A stretch of 64,000 bases of DNA from contig OX335653.1 of assembly GCA_946894095.1 (NCBI GenBank), forward strand, positions 17,179,001 through 17,243,000. Reading direction: 5' to 3'. A program made the position numbers and the translations under genes. Shown here piece by piece: positions 1-11,000 of the stretch; the stretch's first letter is position 1, and every line of letters starts with the position of its first letter. Source of the DNA: Incurvaria masculella (Eukaryota; Arthropoda; Insecta; Lepidoptera; Incurvariidae). The notes below the pieces were generated by a model. The model was not told the origin of the DNA. It saw nothing but the letters and a program-made list of their open reading frames with translations, and searched no databases.

Positions 1-51
1 TCTAGATGTGTGACCGTCCGACCGTTGGCCCCGTGGTTCTGATTCTTAACT

Positions 52-260
52 AAACTGGTAGGATAGATCCCGCCCAGGTTGGTATCATTGCACTGAATTA
101 AAGATGGTCGAAGGCAACAAAAATTGCCCACGTTATCCACCCAGTTCAATATATAAGTATCCGTTAATTATCAGGAAGGTCCTGGCATGAGACCTATTTT
201 CTTATTAAATGCGGTGTGTTAGTTATGACGGCAGGAGTGGTATTAGTCATAAGTGTCCGC
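52..260 (+). repeat. Family B SINE, 3' half
   Basis: ACTGGTAGGATAGATCCCGC, GTTGGTATCATTGCACTGAA and GGTCCTGGCATGAGACCTA, ending GTGGTATTAGTCATAAGTGT. Confidence 0.82.
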
Positions 261-734
261 GTACCAGATATATTTTTTTAAATTATTCATGTTGTTTTCC
301 TCCACACGTCGTGCAAGGCTGCCGTAATTTAAAAAAAATACTTTATCTCAAAACAACGACCATTTATGAATGAAGTTGTTTTTTTAATTTTTTTATTTTG
401 ATAAACAGAAAAAAAATATTGCCAGAGAACATTACGAAGCATGTTGTTGACGTCGTTCGTTGATCCCAAACGATTTACTTTAAAAAGAACAAGGTCTCCT
501 ATTCACTCTCATGCTTAACTACTGGGTATAGTTGAAGAGGATAGTTCGTTATAAAAGCGAGGTGATGTGAGTCATGTCACCATTCAAGTCTGGGATTTTC
601 AGCCGCAAAGAGATACAGTGACGTAGATTGCAGTTTTGCGACCAAGCAGTGTTGCAACTGGTTGCAGTCGGCAGCAGTTGCATTCTCGGTTCCATCCGTC
701 GGGTGGCAGTTGGAAGGTTGGCTTTGCTACTGGA

Positions 735-890
735 CAATTTTGAGTTGGAGAAGTGCATTTGCGAACGGGAGCTGCTCCATGGTTCGGAAGCCATGTAAGA
801 ACCCTTCCCCTACTAGGTGGTAAGGGGACGGCCCGGGTACCATCGCATTAGATAAAAAACATGGTCGAAACGGCAAAAAATTTCTGTGTT
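735..890 (+). repeat. Family B SINE, middle part
   Basis: GAGCTGCTCCATGGTTCGGA, CCCTACTAGGTGGTAAGGGG and GGTACCATCGCATTAGATAA. Confidence 0.78.
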
Positions 891-923
891 AACACACTGC
901 ATTCACTGTGGAATGCAGTGTGT
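891..923. repeat. Perfect hairpin at the end of a SINE piece
   Basis: ACACACTGCATTC is followed after a 5-base loop (ACTGT) and one G by its complement GAATGCAGTGTGT. Confidence 0.8.
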
Positions 924-1547
924 TACACTGTGTGTGTGCAGGATCAAATCAGAAATGTGGGGGTTGTATTTGCTATCCATATTCAAGTTCATTCTCCGTT
1001 TTCAGGATTCTGCCCCACATGCACATATAATATATAGGTATGTCGGTGCCAAATGGTTGATTCGAGCCATTTTGTTGCTTGCCTAGCATGGAATTATTTT
1101 ATTATTCCATAATTTGAATGGTATATAAATTTGAATAAAAATTATACCTTAATCCATTAAAAGAATATGTTCCAGTTGTGTAGTCAGTATTCCAAGTTGC
1201 ATCTAATTGGAATTAGTATTTCAAAATGCAACAAATGTGTGTGCATCTCTGTACTCTATCTTAAACTAAAATCCTAAATCAATATAGGTGCAGCACTATT
1301 TATGTGCAAAGCTGTCTGTTCTTTTAATGTTTTATGTTCGCCTTAATCTTAATTATTTTTCAGATGTATGCCAAAGGCATCGAGTAAGGGACGTTACGTT
1401 TTAGTGATTAACATACAATGACGGTAGCACCGGTCAGTCCGTTCGCTTGCAAATACGCTCACTCCTAAAGTTCTAGAGTTCCAACGATACACAATGACTT
1501 CACATACCGCCATTTAGTGCAGAGCCTGAAGAACTTAACCTGTAAGA

Positions 1548-1719
1548 ATGTGCCGGTGGGTGCGGTCAGTTCTGGCGTTGGCGGCCATGTTCTATCCAAG
1601 ATACGACACCGCTGCACTCCCAACGCTGAAGTATACCTCCTGCAACCATTCATTGGTGGAGGCTGTCTCGGGATCGTATCGGGAGCTGCCGGAGTACGAA
1701 GTTATATGCTCGATTGACG
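1548..1719 (+). CDS. TollA exon 1 (signal peptide)
   Basis: This exon is 57 codons plus one base and ends at the donor GTAAGA (1720). The leader is basic then hydrophobic ([15 protein letters not shown]). Two cysteines follow, one of them in YEVICSID just before the splice site. The phase and the YE-I/V-x-C ending match exon 1 of TollB and TollC, which is why this ATG and donor were chosen. A second in-frame ATG lies 13 codons on. A TCAGTC string at about 1434 could be an arthropod initiator, but no TATA box is evident. Confidence 0.65.
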
Positions 1720-4436
1720 GTAAGAAACATTTAACCCCTCAGGTGTCCAGCTCATGATTGCCCGTGACTATAGAACTTCTTCTAGAATAAGTATGTACAT
1801 ACAGTTTAAGCCCGATATCGGGTTAAAGTCCGTTTATTTCCTTGAATGTTATTGGGTTTCTGCAGTAATGCTTATGTTGAGTGCACTAATGCACCTATTC
1901 GGAGTTGATGGTAAGAAAAAAACGAACCTTCACTGATTTATTTCCAATGAAATATATAAATATTTGGTAGAAAATACTAACGAAACTTATAACTAAATAT
2001 AGACTCAAAATGAGTGTACTCGAAACTCAACTGTTACATATCTAATATCTAATAAATAATATAAAGGGGAAAGTTTGTAATAATGGATGGATGGATGGAT
2101 GGATGGATGGATGGATGGATGGATGGATGGATGTTTGTTACTCTTTCACGTAAAAACTACTGAATGGATTCTAATGAAACTTTACAATAATATAGCTTAT
2201 ACATCAGAATAACACATAGGCTACAATTTATGTGCCCATGGGCTTTAGAACTTTCACGGGGCTGCGAAAACGATGCCGGTAGCGATACTTCACACTAGGG
2301 GGAGAGGAGCCGGGGGCGGTGGCGGGGAGCGGCGGCGGGGGGAGGGCAGACGTCGTGACTGTTTGGTGTCCGTTTGGCGAATTTTCAAGGCACTAGCGAT
2401 TTGTAAAACTTAGTACATGTACATTTAACTACCCGGGAATTAGGATTGGCTAAATAGAATTCAGTTCCGCTTACGCTAAGATGGGGCTGTCATACAAACT
2501 GCAATGCTATGCACGGCTCGGCTTTGCGGCGGCAGCGCTTACTTTTACTGAAGTACGGCTTGGTATTTCCTGCAACTTTAGGACTACTTGGCATCACGCT
2601 AAATCGCCGGAGGAGCGACCAACAGAATAAAATCCTTGAGAACCAATTACTCGATTTAGATGTGCATTGTATCTACGTCTAGCCTGATTCTACTAAAAAC
2701 TTATAGATTACATAATATAACGCTTCATTACCAGAAGGGTAAGTAGTGAGTCTTAAAGTCTTATAACATACGAACCACTTACCTGATTTATGTGCGTATT
2801 TTATCAATGTATAGCATCTCTGGGAGCAGTCAGGTTCGAGATGGGTTACTGTTTTCGATGTTGAGGCTGGCTGTGGGTTGGAGTCCACGCAAAACTTACC
2901 TACGTTACACGTTACTTACTAGGTAAGCAATGTAGCAGTGAAAGTGCATGAAGGTTTTCGCGGCAAATGTTTTTTTTTTAAATAGCCACCAAACGTCAAC
3001 GAAGCTCTAAATGGGAATTATTGGATGTTTCTCATTAAATCATGCTATTTCGGCTCGAACGATCTTGATTAAATTTGGTACATGGATACATTGTCCTGGA
3101 CCAGTTTGACCCTGTTTTGGACCAGTCATGTGGGCTACTTTTTATCCATGAGATAATTTAGCCGACACTAACCCGAGCGGAGCCGGGTACCGCAGCTAGT
3201 TATTGTCATAATATTATTATTAACAAGTCTACATTTGTCGTAGAATTTGTAAAATTATTTTTATTGGTTCAGGCTTTTTTTATATTCATGCACATCATGC
3301 CATTTAAAATTAATTGTGATCTGATGAGATTAGGGTGCATTCTTAATAGCTTGTGGTTTGGATTCCCAATAAAATGTATTTTACTAGATGGTAGGATAAC
3401 TCCTGCCCAGGTTACCACTATCGCTTTGAATGAATGATCATCGAATCGGCAATGGATATTGTCCGTGTTTTCCATCCAGTTCAATGTAGCTGTGCAATAC
3501 AAGGAAGGCCACAGTTTTCGCCATCAATGTCTTATTAATGTATTTGTTGTAAGTAATCGTAAAACATCAGATGGGTTAAGATCATCCTCAACAATAACTT
3601 TTGCAGGAACCCAGCAGTACAGAACAAATATCGTGCCAAGCACATATTACAACCTTTTCTGCAGTTCTATACATAATATTAATGTGGATGATATTCCTGC
3701 AGTTCACACGAACGATGTCGGTGACCTTCGAAATTACTTCTTCATTGGGCAGTGTCCCCTTCCTCCCAGCTCCTACGCCGATATCATGAAACATCTGGGT
3801 GTTCAGTCTACTCCTAGATTCATTATCAGAGATATCGATGGAAACATAGAATTACGGAGAAGCCATCTCAAAGGTCTTGACCGAATCAATGTACGAACGC
3901 TGATCCTGTATAACAGTGGAATAACCGATATATTCGATGATATTTTCCAGGACTTGGCTCAACTAAGAATATTGAATCTCAGTGAAAACAAGCTACGGAT
4001 AGAGGGTAACGTATTCCAAAACTTCAAAGAATTAAAAACGCTGTACATGAGCCATTGCGGTCTGTCTACTCTGCCGGAGGGTCTGTTCGCGCTGCCCGCA
4101 CTGGAGCGACTCCATCTCGAGCGCAACAGATTGGAGCTTCGGAGCGGAATATTTGCGCAGTTGCGTTCACTCCGAGTGCTCAGCTTATCCGACAACTCGC
4201 TGGAGACCTTGCCTGTGGACGTGTTCGCACCGTTGGTTAACTTGCGAGAGCTGAATTTGAGAAACAATTATATGATAACGCTCCAGGCTGGTCTCTTCGA
4301 GCGCAACAATAAACTGATACAAATTGAAATCGACAGCCACTCGTTCTCTGAAAAGAGTTTTAGAGAATTTAATGTTACCACTGGTTGCGTATTTGCGGAA
4401 AGAAAACTGGGGCTGTATGTCAAGCATTGCAGTTAG
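1548..4436 (+). CDS. TollA: truncated Toll-like LRR protein, two exons, no TM or TIR
   Basis: The coding exons are 1548-1719 and 3607-4436, joined in phase 1 (donor ACG|GTAAGA, acceptor TTTTGCAG|GAACC), giving 333 residues and a stop TAG at 4434-4436. Exon 1 has a hydrophobic leader and ends in PEYEVIC, the counterpart of Drosophila Toll's SEYEIIC. Exon 2 opens like the other two loci here, with the conserved [12 protein letters not shown], then HLKGL and about seven leucine-rich repeats (for example [20 protein letters not shown]). After [14 protein letters not shown] the sequence stops resembling TollB and TollC and ends about 34 residues later in GLYVKHCS. Seen: an intact frame, good splice sites and a leader, but no membrane segment or TIR, and no later Toll exon on the + strand before the convergent TollB. 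Inference: a secreted partial ectodomain (a possible decoy) or a truncated pseudogene without frame damage. The family assignment is firm; function is open. Confidence 0.72.
2045..3199 (+). mobile_element. Helitron-like non-autonomous element
   Basis: Starts near TAAATAATATAAAGGGGAAAG; has GTTTGTTACTCTTTCACGTA and AAACTACTGAATGGATTCTA, then a GC-rich block, and ends CCGAGCGGAGCCGGGTACCG with CAGCTAGT. This 3' hairpin plus CTAG form is typical of lepidopteran Helitrons. The last 500 bp recurs at 61625-62122. It lies in TollA intron 1. Confidence 0.6.
2084..2132. repeat. (GGAT)n microsatellite
   Basis: About twelve ATGG units within the Helitron-like element in TollA intron 1. Confidence 0.95.
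3350..3535 (+). repeat. Family B SINE, 3' half, in TollA intron 1
   Basis: GGATTCCCAATAAAATGTAT, CCCAGGTTACCACTATCGCT and GTCCGTGTTTTCCATCCAGT. It ends about 70 bp before the TollA exon 2 acceptor. Confidence 0.8.
3607..4436 (+). CDS. TollA exon 2 (LRR ectodomain, prematurely ended)
   Basis: This exon starts after the acceptor TTTTGCAG and holds residues 58-333. It aligns with TollB exon 2 (12095-13136) and TollC exon 2 (40186-41236) from the first codon, including a shared cysteine (NLFCSS), the CPLP motif and the ladder of LxxLxLxxN repeats. Divergence starts near 4335. No donor site that would continue the Toll gene was seen after it. The acceptor is about 70 bp downstream of a family B SINE half-copy (3350-3535). 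Confidence 0.75.
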
Positions 4437-4682
4437 TAAAGCAGGAGTAAAGTTAAACTGTGCCCGGAGTCCGATGTTTGAATTATATGATGCATTAACT
4501 TTGAGAGTTGCATGCAGACAGGATCCTTGTGGAGTTATTAAAATGTGAAATTTACTTAATGTGCTATTATTAAGAGTATTAAGCAATCATGTTTGTGTAA
4601 TAAGCCCTTCAAAGTATAACGATCATACCTATTTTACAAAAATCTATTTTGATTTCAAATCTATTTTGAATTTTTTTTAAAA

Positions 4683-4958
4683 GTGCGCATCATCGTACCA
4701 TCGTACAAGATTTAACACAAAAAAATCACGTTTCTTGTATTCTCCCCCCCCCCCTTTAATTTGTATTATTTCTTAATTTTCTATCTATCTATCTATTTGT
4801 CGTTAAAGCGGTAAAATAAATACACACTCTGTGAAAATTTCAGCCTACCTACCAACTCCGGTTCATGAGATACAGCCCTGTGACAGACGGACGGACGGAC
4901 AGAGGAGGCTTAGTAATAAGGTTCCGTTTGGTACTCGTTGGGTACGGAACCCTAAAAA
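4683..4958 (+). repeat. Family A repeat
   Basis: Typical order: ACCATCGTAC, AAATCACGTTTCTTGTAT, ACACTCTGTGAAAATTTCAG, ATGAGATACAGCCCTGTGAC, (GGAC)n, GGAGGCTTAGTAATAAGG, GGGTACGGAACCCTA. The palindromic head is missing in this copy. Confidence 0.85.
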
Positions 4959-7288
4959 ACGTTTTAGACAATCCGTAATTATCACAAGGATTATTTATAC
5001 CTGCCATGAAAATATTTGTAATACTTCATTCTTCCTCATACATTCCATTTATGAACAGGAAAATAGGAGAATAATCAAATAGACCATGTGTCCTGAATCA
5101 CGTAAGTTGCATGATCTTTATGATGAATAAAATACCTTCGTTTATATGTCAAAATATACAACAAATTGCCAATTATGATAAACAAAATTATAACTAAATG
5201 GAATGAGGTCATAATAAAACAATTAATGAATCTCATTAAGATAATAAGAGGCTTATTAAAGATAATGCGATGGTTTGTTATATTTTTTGTTTACCTTGAG
5301 AAATTAAGAAGCATTGCATACAGCCGCAGCAAACACATCGCCAAGCGACGATAGCTATAAACGGAACATTTTCAATTAAATTAAAAATAAAACAATATAA
5401 GCCTTTTCCTTTTTTATTGGCTAGACATTCTTAAAACCTAGAATTATTTCAAAAGCACGCACTTATTATTAGGTTATTTATAAATGAGTTTAATATCGGG
5501 AATATTCTTGAATTAATGTTCTTATACTTCTAACTTCAGTTCTAGTGCATGTTCTAGAAGATGAATGAAAAAAAACCATTTGATAGGAATTATCATGGAC
5601 AGATAACACTACATGATAACTTGCCAGAGGATTACGATTTGTCATACAATAAAGTTATCCCTATTTAGCGGTCAAAGTTTAATAAGCACATAAAAACTCA
5701 AACTTCGTACTTATATGAAAGCAATAAACTTTACCTACGTGCAAAAACACAATGATCCCTGTAAGTCAAGTATCAGAGGTTCACTACATGTAAAAGTAAG
5801 TTATCAAATTCATGTGGCACAATATCGTTTTTTTTTAAAACAATAACTAGTTTCATTCATAAAACGTTTTTAACAATAAGTGCAACTAAAAAGCATTGTT
5901 ATTCCCGTATTTTAATGGTCACGATGAAGCATTATCCGTTGGTCTTTAGATCGCTCAATCTTTTGATATTGTCTGGCAGTTACCATTTCGAAATTGTAAG
6001 TTCCGGACAAAAAACCTCATTTTATTCACCTGTCAGTTTATGATCCACGCGTAGGCCACCCTATGCATCCACAGGCTGACAAAATAGGCCGGTTTAAAAA
6101 ACATTTTTTTAAAAAAAAACAGGTATTACGCTATTTTTCCCTCGAGCGATAAAGGATAAACATCGTGAGGAAATCCACCACTTCAGTGGTGTTATCCTTT
6201 CTAGGCTAGTAGCCACAGCAACGGGTTCGTCACACATTATGTGTGCCCAAAACATTATTGCGAGAAACGAGGTTTACAATCACAGAACAATTAGGAGGTA
6301 AGAATTGTGAAGTAGGCGGATCTCGCGCGCCGGTCTTTAGCGGGGACCCGCTCACTTCATACGCGTATGATTCACTCCTCTGCGGCTGTCCTGTGCATTA
6401 ACTTATCCGTGATACAATCTAAAATTGAAAAGGAGTAATGCCGTACTGTGCCATAATAACGTGCAAACACGACCGCCGGTGCACAACCTTCATAATGGAG
6501 GAGTTTCGTATCACCGGTAAGTTTCATTTACATGAATAGCGATAAAACTTACGACAAATGCATTACGAAATAATATGGCGTCGCGGCGTTCGTTTTGCTC
6601 GCCGGGTCATGTCTCGCTACGTTGTTTGTGACCACATGCGTGTGAGGCGCTCGGCCGTGTTCGAAAGTGACGTAACATTTGATTGCAAACAGTATTGGAA
6701 TTCCAACATAGAGTCATTACGTTAAGGTTCATATTTACTATACAAATGTGGATTTGTTGCTTAGTTATCGATTAAGAAGGGATAGCCAATTGCGACTGTT
6801 ATACATTCGCGGAGCAAAAAGGTCTTAAGTAAAACGGTAACAGCGGTCCTCGAACAAATTTACAAACGTTTCACTTCCTGCCTCCTCAATATTCCGTGTT
6901 TACAATAGTCAACCGTTAGTTACCCTGAGACCGTAACCGCTGCTCGGGAGCTTGAAATGGCACCCGTGATCATGTGTATATGCGTTTAAACATTTTTACC
7001 TCTCAGTAAGACAAATAAAAAACAAAAGGCCAATTAGCCGGCCATGTCCTGATGAATTTGTATGAAATTAGATATAAATATATGTTCCGTATAACATATC
7101 ATGTCGGTAAAACGAATATTTTTACACTGGTGATTTAAAAAAATGTCAGGATGGTTCCATAAAAACTAATCGTAGGCAGAATTTCGACCAGTCTCCCACA
7201 CCTTAGGGGTGGTTTCACTGCTGAGTGTTTTAAAACAATATAAATTTAAAATCTTTAGAGTAGATTTTTTAAAAATAACATTTGTATG
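4959..7288. other. Intergenic between convergent TollA and TollB
   Basis: AT-rich with no long frame. A GC-richer island at 6310-6660 has a short ATG frame with a good donor (6438-6516); it is described in the findings and not called as a gene. Confidence 0.6.
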
Positions 7289-8062
7289 TCAGCTAATCCT
7301 TAAATTCATATTATTGCTATCATGAATCTTGACATTCAAACCATCCAACTTTATGTCATTGCTGGTATCACTTTGAATTTTAGCTCTTCTCTCCGCAAGC
7401 CGCTCCGGCAGACACAGCGTCAGCCGACTTTCAAGTTGAGGGTCCTCCCACTTGAGGTATGTAAATCTCTTGATGTAGGCTTTCAGATTTTTATCCTTCT
7501 TTACAATGGCGTCGACGTCACCCTTCATAATCACTATGATGTTGCTGCTGCGCTCAAGAACTTGCGTCGCGAATGCAACGCGAAACTCGTGGGTGCCCCA
7601 ACTAGACTCCACGAAGTGTGGGGTCACCAAAAATATCGTCGTTTGGGAGTCACGAATAGAGTCTACAATTGACTCCAAAATCGAACCGCCGCCAAGCCAG
7701 TCGTCTCTATGATTAATAGTTGTGTAACCTTTCTCTTGTATTAACATCAAAATTTTATCCATATCTTCCTCATCTTCATTAGAGTAGGATAAAAACACGT
7801 CTTTCTTTAATTTGTTTATGTCAACGGTAACCTTTTTCAATAAAAAATGTCTTGGCCACTCGAAGTTGTTGACAAGCCACGCTTTAATGGCATATTTAAA
7901 TTGATAATAAAGGATCACAAGGATTAAACTCACAATTGCCACGGCTCCTATAATCAGATACGGAGATCTGTCACGACAAAGCGTAGCGAGTTGTACTTCC
8001 GCTACTGTAGGTCCAGCGTCAGATGTTGCTTTGCTGCAATTAAGCTCTTTGAAATCCTCCAC
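7289..8062 (-). CDS. TollB exon 6 (TM and TIR)
   Basis: The acceptor is TTTTGCAG|GTGGAG and the stop is TGA at 7289-7291; 257 residues. It carries the last LRRCT cysteines (LNCSK, TLCRD), one membrane helix (SPYLIIGAVAIVSLILVILY) and the TIR. The TIR core patterns are kept (FLVTPHFVESSWGTHEF, IIVIMKGD), but box 2 carries an extra Asp and box 3 lacks Phe-Trp. The tail after the TIR is short, about 35 residues. Confidence 0.9.
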   Translation of the reverse strand: MEDFKELNCSKATSDAGPTVAEVQLATLCRDRSPYLIIGAVAIVSLILVILYYQFKYAIKAWLVNNFEWPRHFLLKKVTVDINKLKKDVFLSYSNEDEEDMDKILMLIQEKGYTTINHRDDWLGGGSILESIVDSIRDSQTTIFLVTPHFVESSWGTHEFRVAFATQVLERSSNIIVIMKGDVDAIVKKDKNLKAYIKRFTYLKWEDPQLESRLTLCLPERLAERRAKIQSDTSNDIKLDGLNVKIHDSNNMNLRIS

Positions 8063-11000
8063 CTGCAAAATAGTATGAAACATTTCGATAATGGAATAAA
8101 GAACATAGCAAAAGCCCAAACAGGGAAAAGTACATAAGAAGATTTACGCCTCTTCGTATTCCACGAAGCACCAATCTTCCGAGCAAAAGTAGATAGGTTT
8201 CCGACTCTTCGTCCACGAAGTACCGCTTCTTCGAGGGTATGAGCACAGGACATTACGTAGAATCATGGTTATTCTACCGTTTACCTCTCTAAATACATGC
8301 TCTTCGATTATGATGGTAAATTGTAAAACATAGCCTAGCGGTTTATAGCTAGTTTCATCCGGGAGGCTTGTAGCAGGTGGCTCCACCTCTATCGTACTTA
8401 TTTCAAAGCGTAGTCTGTCAGTTCGAGCATTCAGCTTGGAAGAATGGAAGAGGCGAGGAACTTCTCAGAGGTAGCTGGGGTAGGGGGGGAGTATGCACTA
8501 CCTCGGAGGGGTAGGCAGAGATAATTCAACGCATTATTCTTTCGCTTCAGGACCTCAGCGAAGTACTTCGAATCTGGTCGTGGTACGATCATCTAGGCCC
8601 ACTTCGGCACACTTCTCGCTCTGTAAATTTTTTCCTCATACTTTCGTCATGCTCTGCATGTCCTGACCATCTTAACATACCTTTCTCTATTATCATCAAA
8701 ATATATTATTTCAGTTCATGACGCTCTCTAACGCAGCTATTGTGGTCTGGAAAACTTACACAGAATACTTTCCTAAAGGAACTAATTTCGTGCCCCTTCT
8801 TTCTCACCCAAAACTTTCTGTGTGGTATATATATTTTACTTTTTTTTTTATAAACACATGCAAACCAGTTACAGAATACCTCGAAAAAAAAATTACCTCA
8901 GTATTTTTTTTTTTTTATGCGACCTGACATGGATGGCTAATACCACACAACTACCGTTATGATATTAGCCCAATACACCACATTCCCGAAGGAATTAAGT
9001 GCCATGCCAGGACCTTCCCTTTATGAGGCACGGCTACATTGAACTGGATGGAAAACACGGACAATTTTTCATTGCCGCTTCGACCATCTTTTCATCCAAT
9101 GCGATGGTACCAACCCGGGCGGGCTTAAACCCTACCACCTAGTAGGGGAAGGGGACCTACAGTTTTACATGGATTCCGAACCATGGAGCAGCTCGCATTC
9201 GTGACGAAATGCACTTATCGAACTCTGAAAGAGAAAGACAGTGGTGCAAGTTGGTATCGAACCCGGGCCTCTGGTACGCTAGGCCAGTCCCCGCGCCACT
9301 AGGATAAAGGAGCAGCATTCAAAATAACATACATGTTGCTGTTAATGTAACGTGCACGTTCGTAATAAAGAAGTAATTGTTTTATTTGGCATGTCAATAA
9401 TTATAATTTATTTACTACATATTTTGGCTCGTGAAATAGACGGAGTACTTTTTGATAAAATATTAAAATATCAATATGCAATGTTAAGCACAGAATTTGT
9501 GTTACATACTCACATTTTCGGACCGTTTATTCAGCAGCATTGCAAGAATTTCTTTGTTGTTGCAATCACACGCCAAGTAGTTTCCAGATAATTTTACAGT
9601 TCTATTTTCTGATCCAAATAATATATTATGAGCTACAGTATCATCTAAGTACTCCATGTTGTTGTCTCTTAAATCAAGTTTCTGTAACATAAATAACACA
9701 GTGAACAAATTATAATGTAGAGAACAGTCCATGTATTACCATTATTAACGAAATAGCTACTTGGGACAAAATACAAATCTATCGTAAGGTCAAGTACAGT
9801 GTTGTTATCTTGTCAATAATTTTACGTTATGTCCATATTTAGGTGACACGTGTCCAGAAATCTACCTAACTGCTTCCTGGACATCTAATACCATTTTGTC
9901 TACGAAGCTTTTAATTGAACAGCAATATTTACCTCTATATGTGATGGAATATCGCCGGGATTGAGTTGAAGAGAGGTGTTCCTTAAGGCAAGAACAGTTA
10001 TTTCATCGGGAAGTGCGCCATACATTTTAAGATTGTTTATTATGTTATTATCCAATATAAGTTCTGTGTGATTAATATGATCAGGTTGGTGAAAGCCAAA
10101 GCCCGGTTTTGGGCTAATTTTCTTAATCATATCAACAAAATTATCATCTCGGTAAAGTTGTCCATTGCTGCAGTTGATAATTTTAGCAGAGTAGTATGGT
10201 TTTTCTATAAGAGAACATCTTCCAAATGTGTGCTGGTGCTCACAGACTAGATGCTTCGGTAAGATTGTAGATACTTGTTCCGTAGCAAGATCCGTAGGTG
10301 TTGCACATTTTGTATGACCCGTGTCTATAGTAAATTTGCTAGAATTCTTTATTTTCATGCGGTACTCGACAAAGGAGAATAGCTTACAGTCGCAGTGTAA
10401 GGGGTTATTCTTTATGATGACTTTAACATTGTTTGAAAATTCTATTTCTTCGTAATCAGGTAAGCAGAACTCTTGAATTTTATTATTGCTCAAATCAATC
10501 CGAAAATCTTGTTTTTTCTTAAAATCTAAATCTCTTCGAATCTGAAACAATAATATTTTTTTACGATTATATAAGATTTAAATTTCTATGTCCAGCTGTA
10601 TGTGCGGTTGATGAGTTAAAACTCGTATAGAATACATAATTTAGTAAATATATCGTAAAGCTTTACAGCATGTTTTATTATTAAACTTACACTCTCGATC
10701 TTGGAAATATGGTTATTCATTAGGTTTAAGAAACTCAAATAATGCAGGTTATCACGTTGCATCTGCATCGGAATAAATGTCATGTTGTTATTAGAGAGAT
10801 CCAGTTCTTGCAATTTAAAAGGATACACTAAATGCCAATCATACTGATCCATGGCAGAAAGTTGGTTTGAAGCCAAATTCAGTTTTTCTAATCTTTGAAG
10901 GCCTTGAAATGCATCACTGAAAAAAAAAACAAGTTATGTATATACATTATTAATTGATATTCAACAATTCCTATTAGAATAAATTATGTCGTAAAAGCAA

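Noticed and set aside
4185..4586. 133-codon - strand frame
   Set aside because: Antisense to TollA exon 2; no domain.
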